Shown one piece after another: positions 35,418 to 48,600 of a stretch of DNA of 64,000 nucleotides; the stretch's first letter is position 1; each line of letters starts with the position of its first letter. The position numbers and the translations under genes are program-made. Source of the DNA: Panagrolaimus kolymaensis. Taxonomy: Eukaryota; Nematoda; Chromadorea; Rhabditida; Panagrolaimidae. The DNA lies in assembly GCA_028622995.1 (NCBI GenBank), contig JAJQJQ010000004.1, positions 8,928,001-8,992,000 of the forward strand, written 5' to 3'. Under the pieces are notes generated by a model, which saw nothing but the letters and a program-made list of their open reading frames with translations, was not told the origin of the DNA and did no database searches.

Positions 35418-38400
35418 ATGAAAATGAATAAAAGAAATTTTAATTCATCTAAAATTTTATTTCAATCTTTATTTATTTTTATCGGTGTTATTATTGGTTT
35501 TACGGGTAAGTTTATTTAAGATTTTTTATCTGATTGCTAAGTTGTTAGGTTTTTAATTTTATAAAAAGTTTCTTTTTTGAATTTTCAAACTGCGTTCAGG
35601 TTTTCCCGAGCTTATTTTATTTCTTTTCTTAATTAATAAAAAAAACTGCACCTTGTTATACATTTTTTGATTTCTTAGAAACTGTTCAGTATCTAAGGGA
35701 GAAAGGTTTATGATAATTTTTTGAACATAGAAAAGGGAAATTTAAACTGCCATCATATCCGCTGGACTATCTTTGAACCAAATTAAAAGAACAAATTTAA
35801 GATTCAAAAGGCTTCTTTTTTGAATAAAAAAATAAATTTAAACTTTATTGTATTTAAAATCGAATATAAAAAAACAGATAACAGCTCCAAGAACGAAAGA
35901 AAAAAAACTGTAAAGCGCTGTTTTAAAAACTTTTTATAAAAAAATTAAACTGCAAATCGAAAAGATTACGAGAGGAAAGAAGAAAATTATTTTTCCTAAA
36001 TAAAATTTTGACAAAACTGTATTCCGATAGCACTGCTTGTTCTTTAGATAATTAGAAATTTAAATTTACTCTTCTTATTTTTTTAAATTCTTTAACTGTC
36101 TTTACATACATATATGATCGAGGGATATTGGAGTAAATTATAAAATAAAATTTAAAAAAAAAACTGTAACAGCTTGTGTGAGGCCAAATTAAAGAAGAAG
36201 AAAAAAACTTTTATTGTTTAATTATGGCCTTCGAAGCTTTCAGTGTTTCTTGGAAAATTTCTTTTGTAAAAAAAATATTAGAAAAAAATTTAAACTGTCA
36301 GTACAAAAATCAAGGAGGGAAAAAACAGGAAAAAGTCATTTTAAAGCTTTATATATACAAAATTCAAACTGCGCGTTGACGAGCTTCTGCGAAAAAAAGA
36401 TATAATAATTAAAATTTAAATTAAACTGCTTCAGAAAAATTTCTGTTAATCTCTTTTTTTTAACAGGTGCAAGCAGTCGATGTGAATGTTCATCCAAAAT
36501 AATAATGCTATTACGATATGATGATTATCGAGTGCTTCTTTCCCCCGAATATCCTCGACCATATTGCGGTGAAATAAGTTGCATTTGGAGGGTCGTGGCT
36601 CCAGATAATTCATCGAGGATTCATTTCTTTGCAAAAAATATTGATCTCAGAAAGGATCGAGATTACATTAATTTTTATGATAGTCATAAGGGAGTGGATT
36701 TGGATCCTGAACTTGTTAATCCTTCACATAGGTTTGTATTTTTTTTAACTGTATACTATTTTAAAAGTCTGATGGTAAAGAAATTTTAAAACTGAGAGGG
36801 GTGTTTTTTTTTATGTTAGTTTAAGTTTTTAAGGAGCCAAAGTTTAGGAATGGAAAAGATTTTTATAAAAACTGTTTCGGTTTTTTATTAGCTTTAGACG
36901 CCTCCCAAAATATTAGCTAATATTAAACTGTTTCAAGCGACACATAGCTGCAAAAAAGAAAACTTAAAAACTGAGAATGAAGATTTTGAAACAATGCTTA
37001 TAAAAACTGAGGAGCTCAGCGTCGATGTTTTATGACTTAATTTCTCCTTATTTTTTATCAAACTGGGCAAAATTAAGGAGAGATGTGTATAATTAGAATT
37101 TTTTTTTTAAAATAAAAACTGTTTCGACATAAGTTCATATTTGTTAATTTTTCTTTTTTGGTTACATTTACATTTTTTTATTTATTCTTAAACTGAATAT
37201 TCAATCAACCTATTGAAAAAAAAAACTATTAATTCTTTTGAAAATTTTTCACGGGAAAAAACCTTAGTTTTTTTTTCATTTAAGCTTAAGTATTTTTTTT
37301 ATAATTATGATGGGACTTTAACTTTTTTTCTCTAAAATTAAAAATATTAATATTTTAATAATTTAAAGTTTTTTTATTTTGTTGGCAATGATTAAATTAA
37401 AACTGCGATCGAGTACCTTAGCTTCATCCTTGCTGGATATTTTTTTTATCATTTTATTAACTGTTGAGGTTACTTTTTGGTTGACAAAAACAATGATAAA
37501 ATTAAAATTATGTAAAAAAATTTTAATATTTTAATTTTGGTTTTTTGCAATGTTTTCTATTTTTTTTACAATTAAAACTGAATTTTAACACTCTAACGGC
37601 TTTTTTTAAAGGAAAATTTTCCTTATTTTTTTCGTTCTATTTTACGCTTTTATAACTGCAATTACTAATTCCCGCTTCATAAAGACTTCACAGAAGTACC
37701 TTATTAGTTAATTTTTAACTAAGTGAGATGGCTGCAAAAAAAGCTAAATACTGAATTTTAATAAGAAAATCGGTTATAAACGGAGGAGCAAGATTTTGAA
37801 AAAATGGCAATAAAAACTGCGTAACTTAAATTTTTTTTTGGCTTAATTTCCCATTAATTTAAAAAAACTGACACCACAGACGGAAAAGGGGTTTATTTTA
37901 AACAAAAATTTTAATAAAAACTGCGGTAGCGGCGTGTTGCATGGTAATTATTTTTTTCGTAAGATTTCAATTTTCTTTATTCATTATCAAACTGTAAAAG
38001 CACAACTACTGTCTTTCAGTCGAAGAAATTATTTATTCTTTTTAAAAACTGTGCAAGAAAAAAAAATCTTTTTTGTTTTTTCATTCTTGTTAAAAAAAAT
38101 TTAAACTGTTAATGGTGTTTTTATTGTTTTTAAATAACTGTAAAGTTTTTTATTTAATTATTTCTTATTAAATTAAAACTGCACTATGATTTTTTAATCC
38201 CTTGCTGAAATTTTTCTTTCTTTTAAACTGTCCAGAATAAATCAAGCCATATTATAAAACTGGTGTCAGTGAAACTGTGAATTTCTCAGAAGTTTTTTAC
38301 TTTTAAATTCTGAATGTAATAACATAACATTTTTTAATCACTAAAATAAAAAAATTCTCCTTTTTTCTTTAATATTTTTTTGTTTGTTTTAATAACTGAA

Positions 38401-39132
38401 AATGGCGTTTTTTTGTAAAATATTTTTATTTTAATAATCCTAAACTTTTTTTTACTTGGTTCTTTTTTCATTAAAACTGACTAATTGAGAATTTTTTATA
38501 CTCAGCGGATTTCCTTCTTATTAAAACTGGATGATTAGATAAAGACCGGATTAATTTTGAATGAAATCAGTGCGAGAAGAGCTAAAAAACAAAAATATAT
38601 TTTATAAAATTAAACTGTTTTGAGCCTTGGTCGTGAGGGTTAGCATTTTACCATTAAAAACTGAACATGATCATAATACGATTTTATTACCAAAACTTCA
38701 TTTTTTTCAGGTGCACCGATACTGGTGATTGCTATTACAAAGGTTCAGGGCAATTTTTAACCATTCAATTTAAAACTGACTCTGGGGAACCGGATCATTA
38801 TGGATTTCAAGGAACCATATCACTTTATGATCGGCAATATAAAGGTATGAGAATTTTTTTAAAACTGTTTTCGAGTATACGAAAATTTACATAATTTTTT
38901 TTAAGCTTGGCTTTCATCAATTTGGAATGTTTTATTTGTTGCTTTAATGAGTGTTGGATGCACCCTTGGACTTACAGTATTAGCATATTTTTTAATTTGT
39001 CGAAGATTTTTAAATAAAGAAAAACTTCCAATTCTTTCGACGACAAAAGATGAAGAAGAAACAATCGCATCGTCGCCGCCTTCGAAATTGCTTCCAAGTT
39101 CTGATACTTCTCAAAGCCAAAAACTTCTTTGA
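35418..39132 (+). CDS. Single-pass membrane protein with an extracellular CUB domain
   Basis: Four exons in phase: 35418-35505, 36467-36731, 38711-38844, 38906-39132, giving 237 residues. Exon 1 encodes the signal peptide (KILFQSLFIFIGVIIGFTG). Exons 2-3 encode the CUB-like domain: LLSPEYPRPYCGEISCIWRV, then RIHFFAKNIDL and DYINFYD, with a second Cys pair (CTDTGDC) and GFQGTISLYD at its end. Exon 4 gives a membrane span (NVLFVALMSVGCTLGLTVLA) and a short Ser-rich cytoplasmic tail ending SQSQKLL. Introns 1 (961 bases) and 2 (1979 bases) are packed with the AAACTG motif, and exon 3 contains a copy encoding FKTDS. Likely a cell-surface receptor or adhesion protein. Confidence 0.8.
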
Positions 39133-42100
39133 TAAAACAGTTGTATGGTGTTTGTTTATATTTTATTATAGTTGTTTTTTATAAAAACATTCTTGCATTT
39201 TTTTGTTTAAAAAAATAAAAAAACTTTTAATAAACATTTTTAAAACTGTTTCATCATGAAAAGAAGCTGCACGGAATTTTAACCCCATTTTATGATAATT
39301 ATAAAACTGAATTAGCAGAATTTTGCCATAAAAATGATATGAAATTTTTTAAAATATTTTACAAAATAAGCATACCCAAAAAATATAATAGGAAATTTAA
39401 ACAGTGATAAGCGAATATCTTTATAGCCCAAATATTTTATTTTTAAATAGGGTGGAAAAAAAAGCTTTTGCAACATTGCATAAAATTATTTATTTTAACT
39501 GAGTCTGAGTTTAGCGGAGGTATGAAAAAGAAGCTTTCAAGCACGATAATGTATTTTTAAAACTAAGAAATAAAAATAAAAAAGTAAACTGTAGTTTGGT
39601 ACTATGTTGGGAGATAGTCATTATTGAATTTTTTTCTTCTTTTTTATAAATAAAATATAAACTGACATGGTTTTTTTTGGTAAAGACAAAACATTTTGAT
39701 TGTTCACATGTGATTATTTGGTGAGAAAAAACTGGATGCTTATTATTTTTTTTATAAGCTTTTGCCCATAATAAAAGGTTTATAATAATTTTTTAACTGG
39801 AAGGCGCGTACATACGAGAATAAAAACTTTTAAAAAACTGGCAGGACGATATTTATGATGGATGACATAGATAAAAAGAAAAAACTAATTATATTCGTGA
39901 ATTAAGATAATTTAAAACTGAGTAATATTTTGTATATAATTTAAACTGCATATTTGTTTTTGCTATAAATTTATTTAACTTCGCATCACTTCGAAATTGG
40001 AAGATAATTTATTTTGAACCCCTTCTTTTTTTTATATTAAAATTTAAACTGTCACAATCGTCATGGTTAGACTCTATTTTAAACACATCTTATTTTTATT
40101 TCTTTACTTTATCCTAAAAAAATAAATATTCAAAAAAAAATTAACTGTCTCTTAGAATTCAGTATGAAAAACTTTAAAAGCTTTTTTTTTACATACATAC
40201 TTTCATCATATTGTTTTTTAAGCATTTAAAATACTTTTTTGCTGTTGTTTTTTGTGTTGAAAATAATAAATTTTATATTTTTTAAATTTAAAACTGAACT
40301 GGTTTATTGTCGGTGGTTATCAAAAAAAAATTTTGGATCAATTTCAAAAAAATAAACTATTTTAATTGCTTTAATTTAGCTTTATTAAACTGCTTCAGGT
40401 ATCTGATTGTCGTTTTTTCTTTATTTAAAACTGAGTTTAAATATCCAAGACTTGATTACTTTTAAAGTTTTTGATTGGCTTTTTCTTTATTTATTTAAAC
40501 TGGATTTTATCAATATATTTATTGTCGAATTTCATTTTTTTAAATTTTAATTTTATATTATTTTGTTAAAAACTGTCATGACCAGGTAACGTTATTTTTT
40601 TATTTATTATTTAAAACTGTATTCATGTTATTAGCCGAGCAAAGCCATTAGCAAATTTATTTTATTTTTCCTACGATACATTTTAAAAAGCAATAATAAC
40701 TGAGATCATCTATTAATGGGAAATAAAAAAACATCAAGCACTTAAATCAAATGTTTTTTTTTTGTTGATATTTTTATGTTTAAAAAATTAAAAGCTTTTT
40801 TTACTTTCTTTGATTGCTTTCAATTTTTAGTGCTTTTCTATTTATGGTCTAAATATTTTGATTCAAATTCAAATAAAGATTTTTTAGTTTTCAAAATTAA
40901 ACTGAATAATTTTTTTATGTTGAAAAACAAGAATGGAAAGAAAAAAATAAAACTGAGATGCTTGTTTTTAGTTTTTTTTCTTTCACGTTTATTGTTTGGT
41001 GTAAATATGAATCACCACAAAATTGTTTATTTTAGATTTTTTTTTAAAACTGCATTTTTGAAAATCATGGGTAGTATTACGAAATTTTAATTTTATATCA
41101 CGATTAACTGTTTTGAACCAATTGCTAAGGAAAATTTTAATTATTTCTTTTTTTATTTTTGTAATTATTAGAGCGCTGTTTTAAACTGAAAATTATTTTT
41201 TTTTGTTTTATAACTGAACCATATAAACGATGCCAGAAAAAGTTTTGAAAACCTTACAAAATATGCGTGTATCTCTTTTTATTTGTCTAAACTGTACCAT
41301 ATCATTTCCGTGTGTTTGAGTTTTTTTTGAACCCTCTGCTATTGCATATTTTTTTATTTTTGTTTAAAAATTAAATTAATTTAAATTAACGTGAGTATAT
41401 CTTTCTAATATTTTGAAAAACTGCATTAAAAATTAGTAAATTTTTTAATTTTGTATCATTTTAACTGGAATAACAGATGTCGTATGATTGAATTTTTTTC
41501 CAACCATTTCCATATTTTTCAATTAAAAAACTGGCACGAAAGGAAATTAAATATGCAATTTTTTTGCTTACAAAAAAGTGAATGATTTAATTTTAACTTT
41601 TTTATTATTATTCGATAACTGTCAGTATGAATTAATGGAGGATAAATATTTAAACCAAAAAAATGGAGGACAGGTAAATTAGAGTTATGAATAACTCATA
41701 AAAAATCAAAATTAATGGCTATTTTTGGCGAAAGAGAAAAAAAACTGTTCTTGTCTGTGTATTTCATTTATTCGTTTTCTTTATTATGAAACAATCTAAC
41801 TTTTTTTCGCATTTCTTCTTTCTTTTTTAAACTGAGCTTTTCATATGTATACTTGGCGCATGTCTGATATGCCTTATAACTTCTCTTAATTATAAAAACT
41901 CTTGAGAAAATTTCATAATACATTTAAATACGTAGTTTTATTCTTTGGTTATAATATTTTATTTATAAACTGTAAATTTGAATTTGAATTTTATTTCATA
42001 AGAATATCTTTTAACTGACAAGGGAACGGTCAGACATGTAAGTGAGATTTCGATATTTTGTTTAGCCCAAAATATTATTTAGCATATTTTATAACATATC

Positions 42101-42704
42101 CCAAAATCTTAGCGGCGAATGGAAAGATGGTCTAAAGTTACAAGTCCTCAAAGTTTCAAATCATCAACTGGAAAACTCAATGAGTCAAAAAGGTCCTACG
42201 GGGAAACCCTGTGAGTCAAAAAGGCCCAATAGGGTTTTCCAGTTGATGATTTGAAACTTTGAGGACTTGTAACTTTAGACCATCTTTCCATTCGCCGCTA
42301 AGATTTTGGGATATGTTATAAAATATGCTAAATAATATTTTGGGCTAAACAAAATATCGAAATCTCACTTACATGTCTGACCGTTCCCTTGTGAGATGAA
42401 TTCTGTTCCTGTAGTTTTATCACTTCTTTTTTTTTGTTAAAAACTCTGTGTTTTTCCATAGTTAAAATAATTTATAATTTTCGATAATTTTTAACTGACA
42501 AAACTTTTGATAACTGAAATAAAAAAAATAATAAACTGGCGCGATCTTCTTTACCTTTCTTGAAAAATTTCTGAAATAATAATTAAACTGTGTTCGATCT
42601 TGCAAGTTAGGGTTTTAATGCTACTTTTTTTATTGTTTATTAACAACGCGAATTTTCCGAAGATTAATTTTAAACTTAAAACTGAGTTTTCGATTTTTTA
42701 GAGT
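39133..42704. other. 3.6 kb between plus-strand genes, motif array plus a foldback MITE
   Basis: AATAAA-like signals of the CUB gene lie at about 39215-39230. Motif copies begin at 39245 and run to 42679 with the usual spacing. No coding exon could be supported; the 104-residue frame at 40776-41090 is AT-driven. The segment ends with the acceptor GATTTTTTAG three bases before the ATG at 42705. Confidence 0.5.
42019..42391. mobile_element. Foldback MITE, 373 bp, 158-bp near-perfect inverted arms
   Basis: The left arm from CAAGGGAACGGTCAGACATG and the right arm ending CATGTCTGACCGTTCCCTTG match almost perfectly over about 158 bp, separated by about 57 bp. Flanks show a 3-bp duplication TGA (42016-42018 and 42392-42394). 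No coding capacity. The terminal CAAGGGAACGG is shared with the element at 55322. Near-identity of the arms suggests recent insertion or ongoing gene conversion. It has no motif array of its own apart from one AACTGG. Confidence 0.85.
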
Positions 42705-45634
42705 ATGTCAAATAACGACGATATTAGTCCACCTCCACCCATTTTGGAGTCTTTAGTGGACATAAATGGAAATCATTTATTCCAACAACCACAACAACAA
42801 AGTACATTAATGCCAATCGAATGTCGAAATTTTGTAAAAGAAAATTTATTTGCTGAACTTGAACACAGATGGTCGGAAAGACAAAAAAGGAAAAGGCTGA
42901 TAAACAAGTAAGTTTTTCCAAATATAAGTAAATAAATAAAAACTGGAATTCTTGGTTTAAGCAAAATCCTAAAAAACGAATCAGAGAAAGGTATTTTGGA
43001 AATTTAAATTATCTCGGAATAAAAAACTGCATAGGATGGTCTTCACCCAAGATTTAAAAAAATAAACTGAAATTTTCATTATTTTCTCGTTTTTTTTAAC
43101 TGAGCCAATATATCACGAAATGGTTATTTTTTGAATAATAAAAAAACATCTAAATCTTTAATAAATTTAAAGATAAAAAATAAAACTGTGTAACAATGAG
43201 AAGAAATTCGTTTTTTTCCATAATTTTTTGCAAGTAAATTTTAAAAATTATATTAATACAAATCTTAAAAAAATTGCATTAGCAGTAGCCAGGGTTAAAG
43301 GTAGACAAAATAAAAAACTGATAAACCAAAAATTTGTAAAAAAATAATGAGAACTTTTTTTATAGCTTAGAAGCAGATTTATCTCCGCCAAAAAATAAAC
43401 GATCAAGATTGAATCCTACAACATTCAAAGTTTCCGAAAATAATCGATTTTCATTTGGATCGGCAAACCCAAGAACTCTTCCATCGCCAGAAAAAAATTC
43501 CCAAAAACAAAAACAATTTCAAGTTGATGAATTTCCACCTCCACGATTATCTTCTATGCAATCAAATGCATCAACATCGGTATCAGCTTTTTATTCGCAT
43601 AGTCGTTTATCAAAAAAATTATCAAAAATCCATCAGCCTTTAACATCGTCTTTTGACTCGCAAGCAGCATTAAAAACAACAACCCCATTAATTCCAGCAA
43701 ATTTAAATAATTTTTTATCTCAAACTTTTATGTTTCCTCAACCAAAAGCAAATATTGCAAATCCAATGTCATCGACAGCAGCAAATATTTTGCCCCAAAC
43801 TTCAGCAACTTTAAATAATCGAATTTTTTGGCAACAAGAAGCTGCTCAGAAAAAAGCATTAATTCCTCAGCCATCAAGTTCAACAACAATAATTCTAAAT
43901 AACTTAAATTTTAATTATCCTTTAACGCAAAATTCATTAATTCCAAAACTGCCATCAACAACATATTTAAATACCACGTGTAAAAATGATTCCCTATCAA
44001 AGCGTGATCAAATCTTGCCACAAGCTCGAACATTTTTGGAAAAAACTGTTATGCAGCCAAAATTAATAGCATCTAAACAACCACAATTTAATTCTAATCT
44101 TGCTTCAAGTTCACTGCCACCATCAACTACTGCGCCATCATCTATCGCTAGTGATGATGCTCAAAGTTTATTAAAACCCCAAAGAAATTTTAAAAGTTCT
44201 GAAAAAACTGTCATTGGAAAAAGTTATAAAGAAATAATGTTAACTGCATATTTAAAATATTTGGAAGAAGAACAACCTTTTGAAAAATTTAATGAGAACG
44301 TAACTTCACTTGGAATAACTGCAACAACAAAATCAACTTTGGAAAATAAAACGCACTCAAATATTAATCAACCCCAGGCATCTTTTAATTATCCACAAAT
44401 ATCTCGAAATGTGTCATCAAATTTTAAAAAAAATAAACAAACTGAGAAACCTATTTTTGCGCCATCATCATTACCATATTTAAATTTGCAATCTCTCGAA
44501 CAGCAAAAACAAATTAAAATGCCGAAATTATTTCCGTCGTCAAACGAGAATTTTAATGGCCCTGGTCCTTATTCAATGCCTTCGATAGATAGTTCAGCGA
44601 CACAACCATTTTATACAATGCCTTCATTGCTGCAACAATGTCCACAAGCTAATACGCTAAATATTATGGCAAGTTTTTTTTGATTTAAACTGTGTTTTTG
44701 ATTTTTTTCTGGCTTGGAACTGAATTTTAAATTTCATTCAAAACTGCATTCACAAATATTTTTTTAGAATATACAATCTAATTTTTCCCAATCACAAAAA
44801 CACCATACAGAGCCACCGCCTCCACGACGACATCCACCAATGATTCATAGATTCTCGCCACCTCAATTACCAAAAGAACAACCAGCAAAAGCGGCGGCGC
44901 CACCAAAACCACGAAAACTTTTACCAAAGAAAACTGTGATTGAAAATTTCCGTCATTTAATCACCAAAGATAAACTTTCATTTTCAAATACCTTTGATAA
45001 TAATGTTATTAATAATAATAAAGCATCAACAATGGCTTCAACTTCTTCGAATTTTATTCCAGAAACTGAGGCGATCTTCTCTAATGCAAATAATCAGAAT
45101 AAAAATGCAACAACTTGTAATTTTTCGACAAATATTGGAATTTCAAGATATTTTTATGAAAACTGTCTAATCCAAAATTTAAATAATCCCGTCGAAATGC
45201 CTATGGAAATGTTTCCAAAAAATTCAAATTCTAATTTAAAAACTGCGGCACCAGGTACTGTCAGGAGTGTTAATACCACTGACTCAATACTACCAAACAC
45301 TAATGTAAATTTAACTGGTTCTTCTTTCACTTTGTTATCCAAGCCTACCAACCTTGGATTTGATGTTATTATAAATGGCCAAGATTTTTCTAAATCAAAT
45401 AAAACTGGAAATCATATTCGAATTGTTAATAATGCTTTACCCAGAAAACCATCCCCTACATCGTCTGCTATTTCTTCCGCCCAATCAATTGTGGATGTTA
45501 CACCTTCACAAAATATAAAACAAAATAATTTTTTTGGTCTCCCAAAAAATGCTGAAATTCTCGTTGCTCGTGAACCAGAAAAATATTGTTTCGAAGAAAA
45601 TGAAAGAAAAATTATTTTAATTGAAAATCTTTAA
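42705..45634 (+). CDS. Asn/Ser/Pro-rich low-complexity protein, 790 residues
   Basis: Exons 42705-42907, 43366-44668 and 44768-45634 join in phase. The last intron uses a GC donor (ATG|GCAAGT) and acceptor TTTTTAG; without this splice the protein ends at 44683 (MASFF-stop), so two isoforms are possible. The start is three bases after a TTTTTTAG acceptor, as for trans-spliced messages. Exon 1 has a charged helix (NFVKENLFAELEHRWSERQK). The rest is disordered, rich in Asn, Ser, Pro, Gln and Thr, with a Pro-rich patch (EPPPPRRHPP) and no domain I recognise. From about 43940 on, the coding sequence carries AAACTG about every 80 bp in sense. Function unknown; an RNA-granule or scaffold role is only a guess. 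Confidence 0.75.
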
Positions 45635-48600
45635 TTTAACTGATTTAGCAAATAACGGAGGGAATTATAATAAAAGAAATTATTGAATTTTTATAACTGT
45701 AAATATCTAAGATATCATAAAAAATTTTAAAAAAACTGAGTAATTTTGATATATGCTATTCATAAATTCCAGAGAGAGAAAAAAATCCAATAAAACCTGA
45801 ATACTTTCTTGCCCCATCCAACTGAAAGAATCTTTTTTTCTATCTAAAGAAAAAATTTTTTATTGTATGTTTTGATGAAATAGAGGGGAACTTAAAAACT
45901 GATAAATATTCAATAAGGTTGATTAATTTTGCATTTCTATGATTTCAACAACCCGTGCTTTTTTGCATGTTTTATAAATAGCTTTAAAACCGTCCCAACA
46001 AATAACCATTTGTTTATCAAATATTTTTACTTTAATATTTTTATTATTTATAAAACTGTAGCTTAATAGGCTTTTTTAAACAATGCTATGGCCCAAAACC
46101 TCCTTTTTGTTTAAAGAAAAAAGCTTTTATATTTATTTTTATCAAAAAACTGCAAAAGACTGAACTTCGGCATTTTTTTACCAAATTTATTTTTATAAAC
46201 ACTCAATAAACTGGATTTTTTTTTATTTGTGGAAATATGCTCAAAGAAAGCTTTCAAGAATAAATTTAAAAATATCCAAATTATATATTCAAAAAAAAAC
46301 TGAACTTTTTTTCTTGATATAACTTTTTTTTACAAGAAAGTTTTCCACAAAATAAATAAACTGAATAAAACCAAATATCCCGGAAAAGCTTTCCTTTCAT
46401 TTTATTTTTTATAAAACTGATCAAAATTATGGATGATTAAATATTTTTTGTAACATTTTTAACAAATAGCAAGATAATTATTTATTTGAAAGTCATTTAA
46501 TATTAATATTTTAGTCATTTGCATAATTAAACTGTCTTGTCCCTATTGTTTGTTAGTTGTTTTTTTTATTAAAATAAACTGTTTTCTTTTTTGTTTGGTT
46601 TTGAATAATAAATCATTGATTTCATTTTTTAAATCTTTGATGTCTGGCTATTGGAATAGAATTAAAACTCCTGATTTTATTATTAAATGCATTCTAAAAA
46701 AATAAATATTCTAGAAAATTAAACTGTCACATAAATCCTTCTAAAAAAACTTAAAAGCTTCTTTTTTTTTTTTGCTTTTATTTTTGACACACATTCATCA
46801 TCTTGTTTTTTTAACTGTTTATCAAAATTTTTTTTTGAATAAATCACAAAAAAAAAGAAGTTTTAATTTGGTTTATAATTTTTATTGCTTTACTTTAGCT
46901 TTATCAAACTGCCCAAGTATCCTATGACGGTTATTTGCTTTATTTTAAACTGTAAACAGATAGATATCAATAGCTCGATTGCTTATAAAACTGAATTTTT
47001 ATTTTATATAATTTTGTTAAAAAATTATCTCTGGTCCATTATCGGTTAATTTAATTTAATATTTCAAACTGTTAGTTGTATTTGGCAATGAAAAGCATTA
47101 ACGCTATTAAAATTATTTGTTCTTACATTAATACAAAAAAAGCAATAATAACTGTTGTTCATCATAGAATAAATGGTACTGTTTTAGTTTGAAGGAAAAT
47201 TTTTAAAGAAGAAACTGTATGTAAATAAAAATTAGCAAAGCTAATGGCTGGAAACCTATAAAATAATCTTTAATTTGTAAAAAAAATTGACAAACTGGCA
47301 AATATTGTTAATTGAATTGCATACAATATTTAATAATTATTTTTTTAAGTTAAATAAACTGTTTTCCCCAGTAGACGTTTTATAGTAGAACAATATAAAT
47401 TTAGTATTAAGTTTTATTGTTTTTAATTATTGGTCGTAAAAAAAATAAACTGATATACGCTTTGAATGGTTGAGTTGTAAGTAAAGCTAGGATGTATCGT
47501 GTAGTAAATAAAAATAAAAACCCCCAGTTGTAAAGAAAATATCGGTGCTGAAAAACACTAATTAATAAAAACAAGTTAGTAATTTATAAAACAATTTGAT
47601 TTTTAAGTAAATTAAAATATATTTAAAAACTGTTTGAGTGTGTGTGTCCTGTTTTTATTTTTTTTATTTGGATATTTTCGTGATATAAAACTGAATTGAA
47701 TATGTTGTTGTTAACTGCGTTACAAATACACCAAGATTTTTGTTTAGTACAAAAATATTTTTAACTGACTTTATCAAATGATGAAATAAAACTGTCTTCG
47801 AATTCAAATTTTTGTTTCTTTTTTTATCGGTCTTTAATTTTGTCTTTTGCATAATTAACTGGATATGATGACAAAGGAATTGGGTAATTTTAAATGGTAA
47901 AACTGTGGCACCATAAAAGTTCTTCCAAAATATGTATTTTGTGGCTTTTTTTCGTGTTTTACCTTCAAAGATTTAACTGATGACATAATGAAAAAAAATT
48001 TCAACTTTTTGCCCTAATAATTCACAGTGTGTCACATTATTCATTCCCATTCTTATTTATTTTTTTCTTTTTCAAATCCCCTATCAACACTTTGTTTTAA
48101 TGGACTGAAACAAAAATAAAAAATAAAAAATCATCTTTGACATTCTAAAAGAAAGCAGCGACATTATTGGCCCTTTTTTTGAAACAAAGAAAAAAAGAAA
48201 AAAAAAGAAAAGTAAACGATGAGACAGATTTATAGATAGAAGTGACTTTGATAAATGGCCTCTGGCAATAAAAGAGAAAATGAAAGAAATAGGCAAAAAA
48301 AATTTTTTTCACCCTGCTCAATTTCATTGTCTCCGTCCCCTTTTTATTTTCCTTGATAAAACTGATTATTATTTTTTTGAAAATCATTCACTTTTGTCGA
48401 TTAATATCACATTTATCATTTTAAAACACGCTGCAAAAAATAATAAAAATCGAAAGTTTTTTGTTTTTAAACTGGCAAAAAAAAAATATTATTTGATGTG
48501 TCCCATATCGAAGAGGAGAAAAAAATATTATCAGGCAAAAAAAAAGAAAGAAAGAAAGAAAAAATGAATGAGCGACGGCGACGATCTCTGTCTGCTGCGC

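Larger units (their letters stand above)
35317..48000 (+). repeat. AAACTG motif array, plus strand, spanning two genes
   Basis: The densest part, 36000-38900, has about 38 copies by hand count, one per 76 bp, with none seen in the opposite orientation. The array runs through the CUB gene's introns and one of its exons (38771), resumes at 39245 right after that gene's polyadenylation-like signals, continues to 42700, through the 42705-45634 gene including its coding exons, and on to about 47970. It is interrupted by the foldback MITE at 42019-42391. Confidence 0.9.

Noticed and set aside
36000..38900. Reading AAACTG as the intron branch point
   Set aside because: A branch point is needed once near each 3' splice site. 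Here copies recur every 75-80 bp across whole introns, also in exons and between genes.
36868..39260. C. elegans-type piRNA motif CTGTTTCA
   Set aside because: A few copies read ACTGTTTC, but most continue with other bases (ACTGC, ACTGA, ACTGG). The conserved part is upstream of G, so the C. elegans core is not the shared element here.
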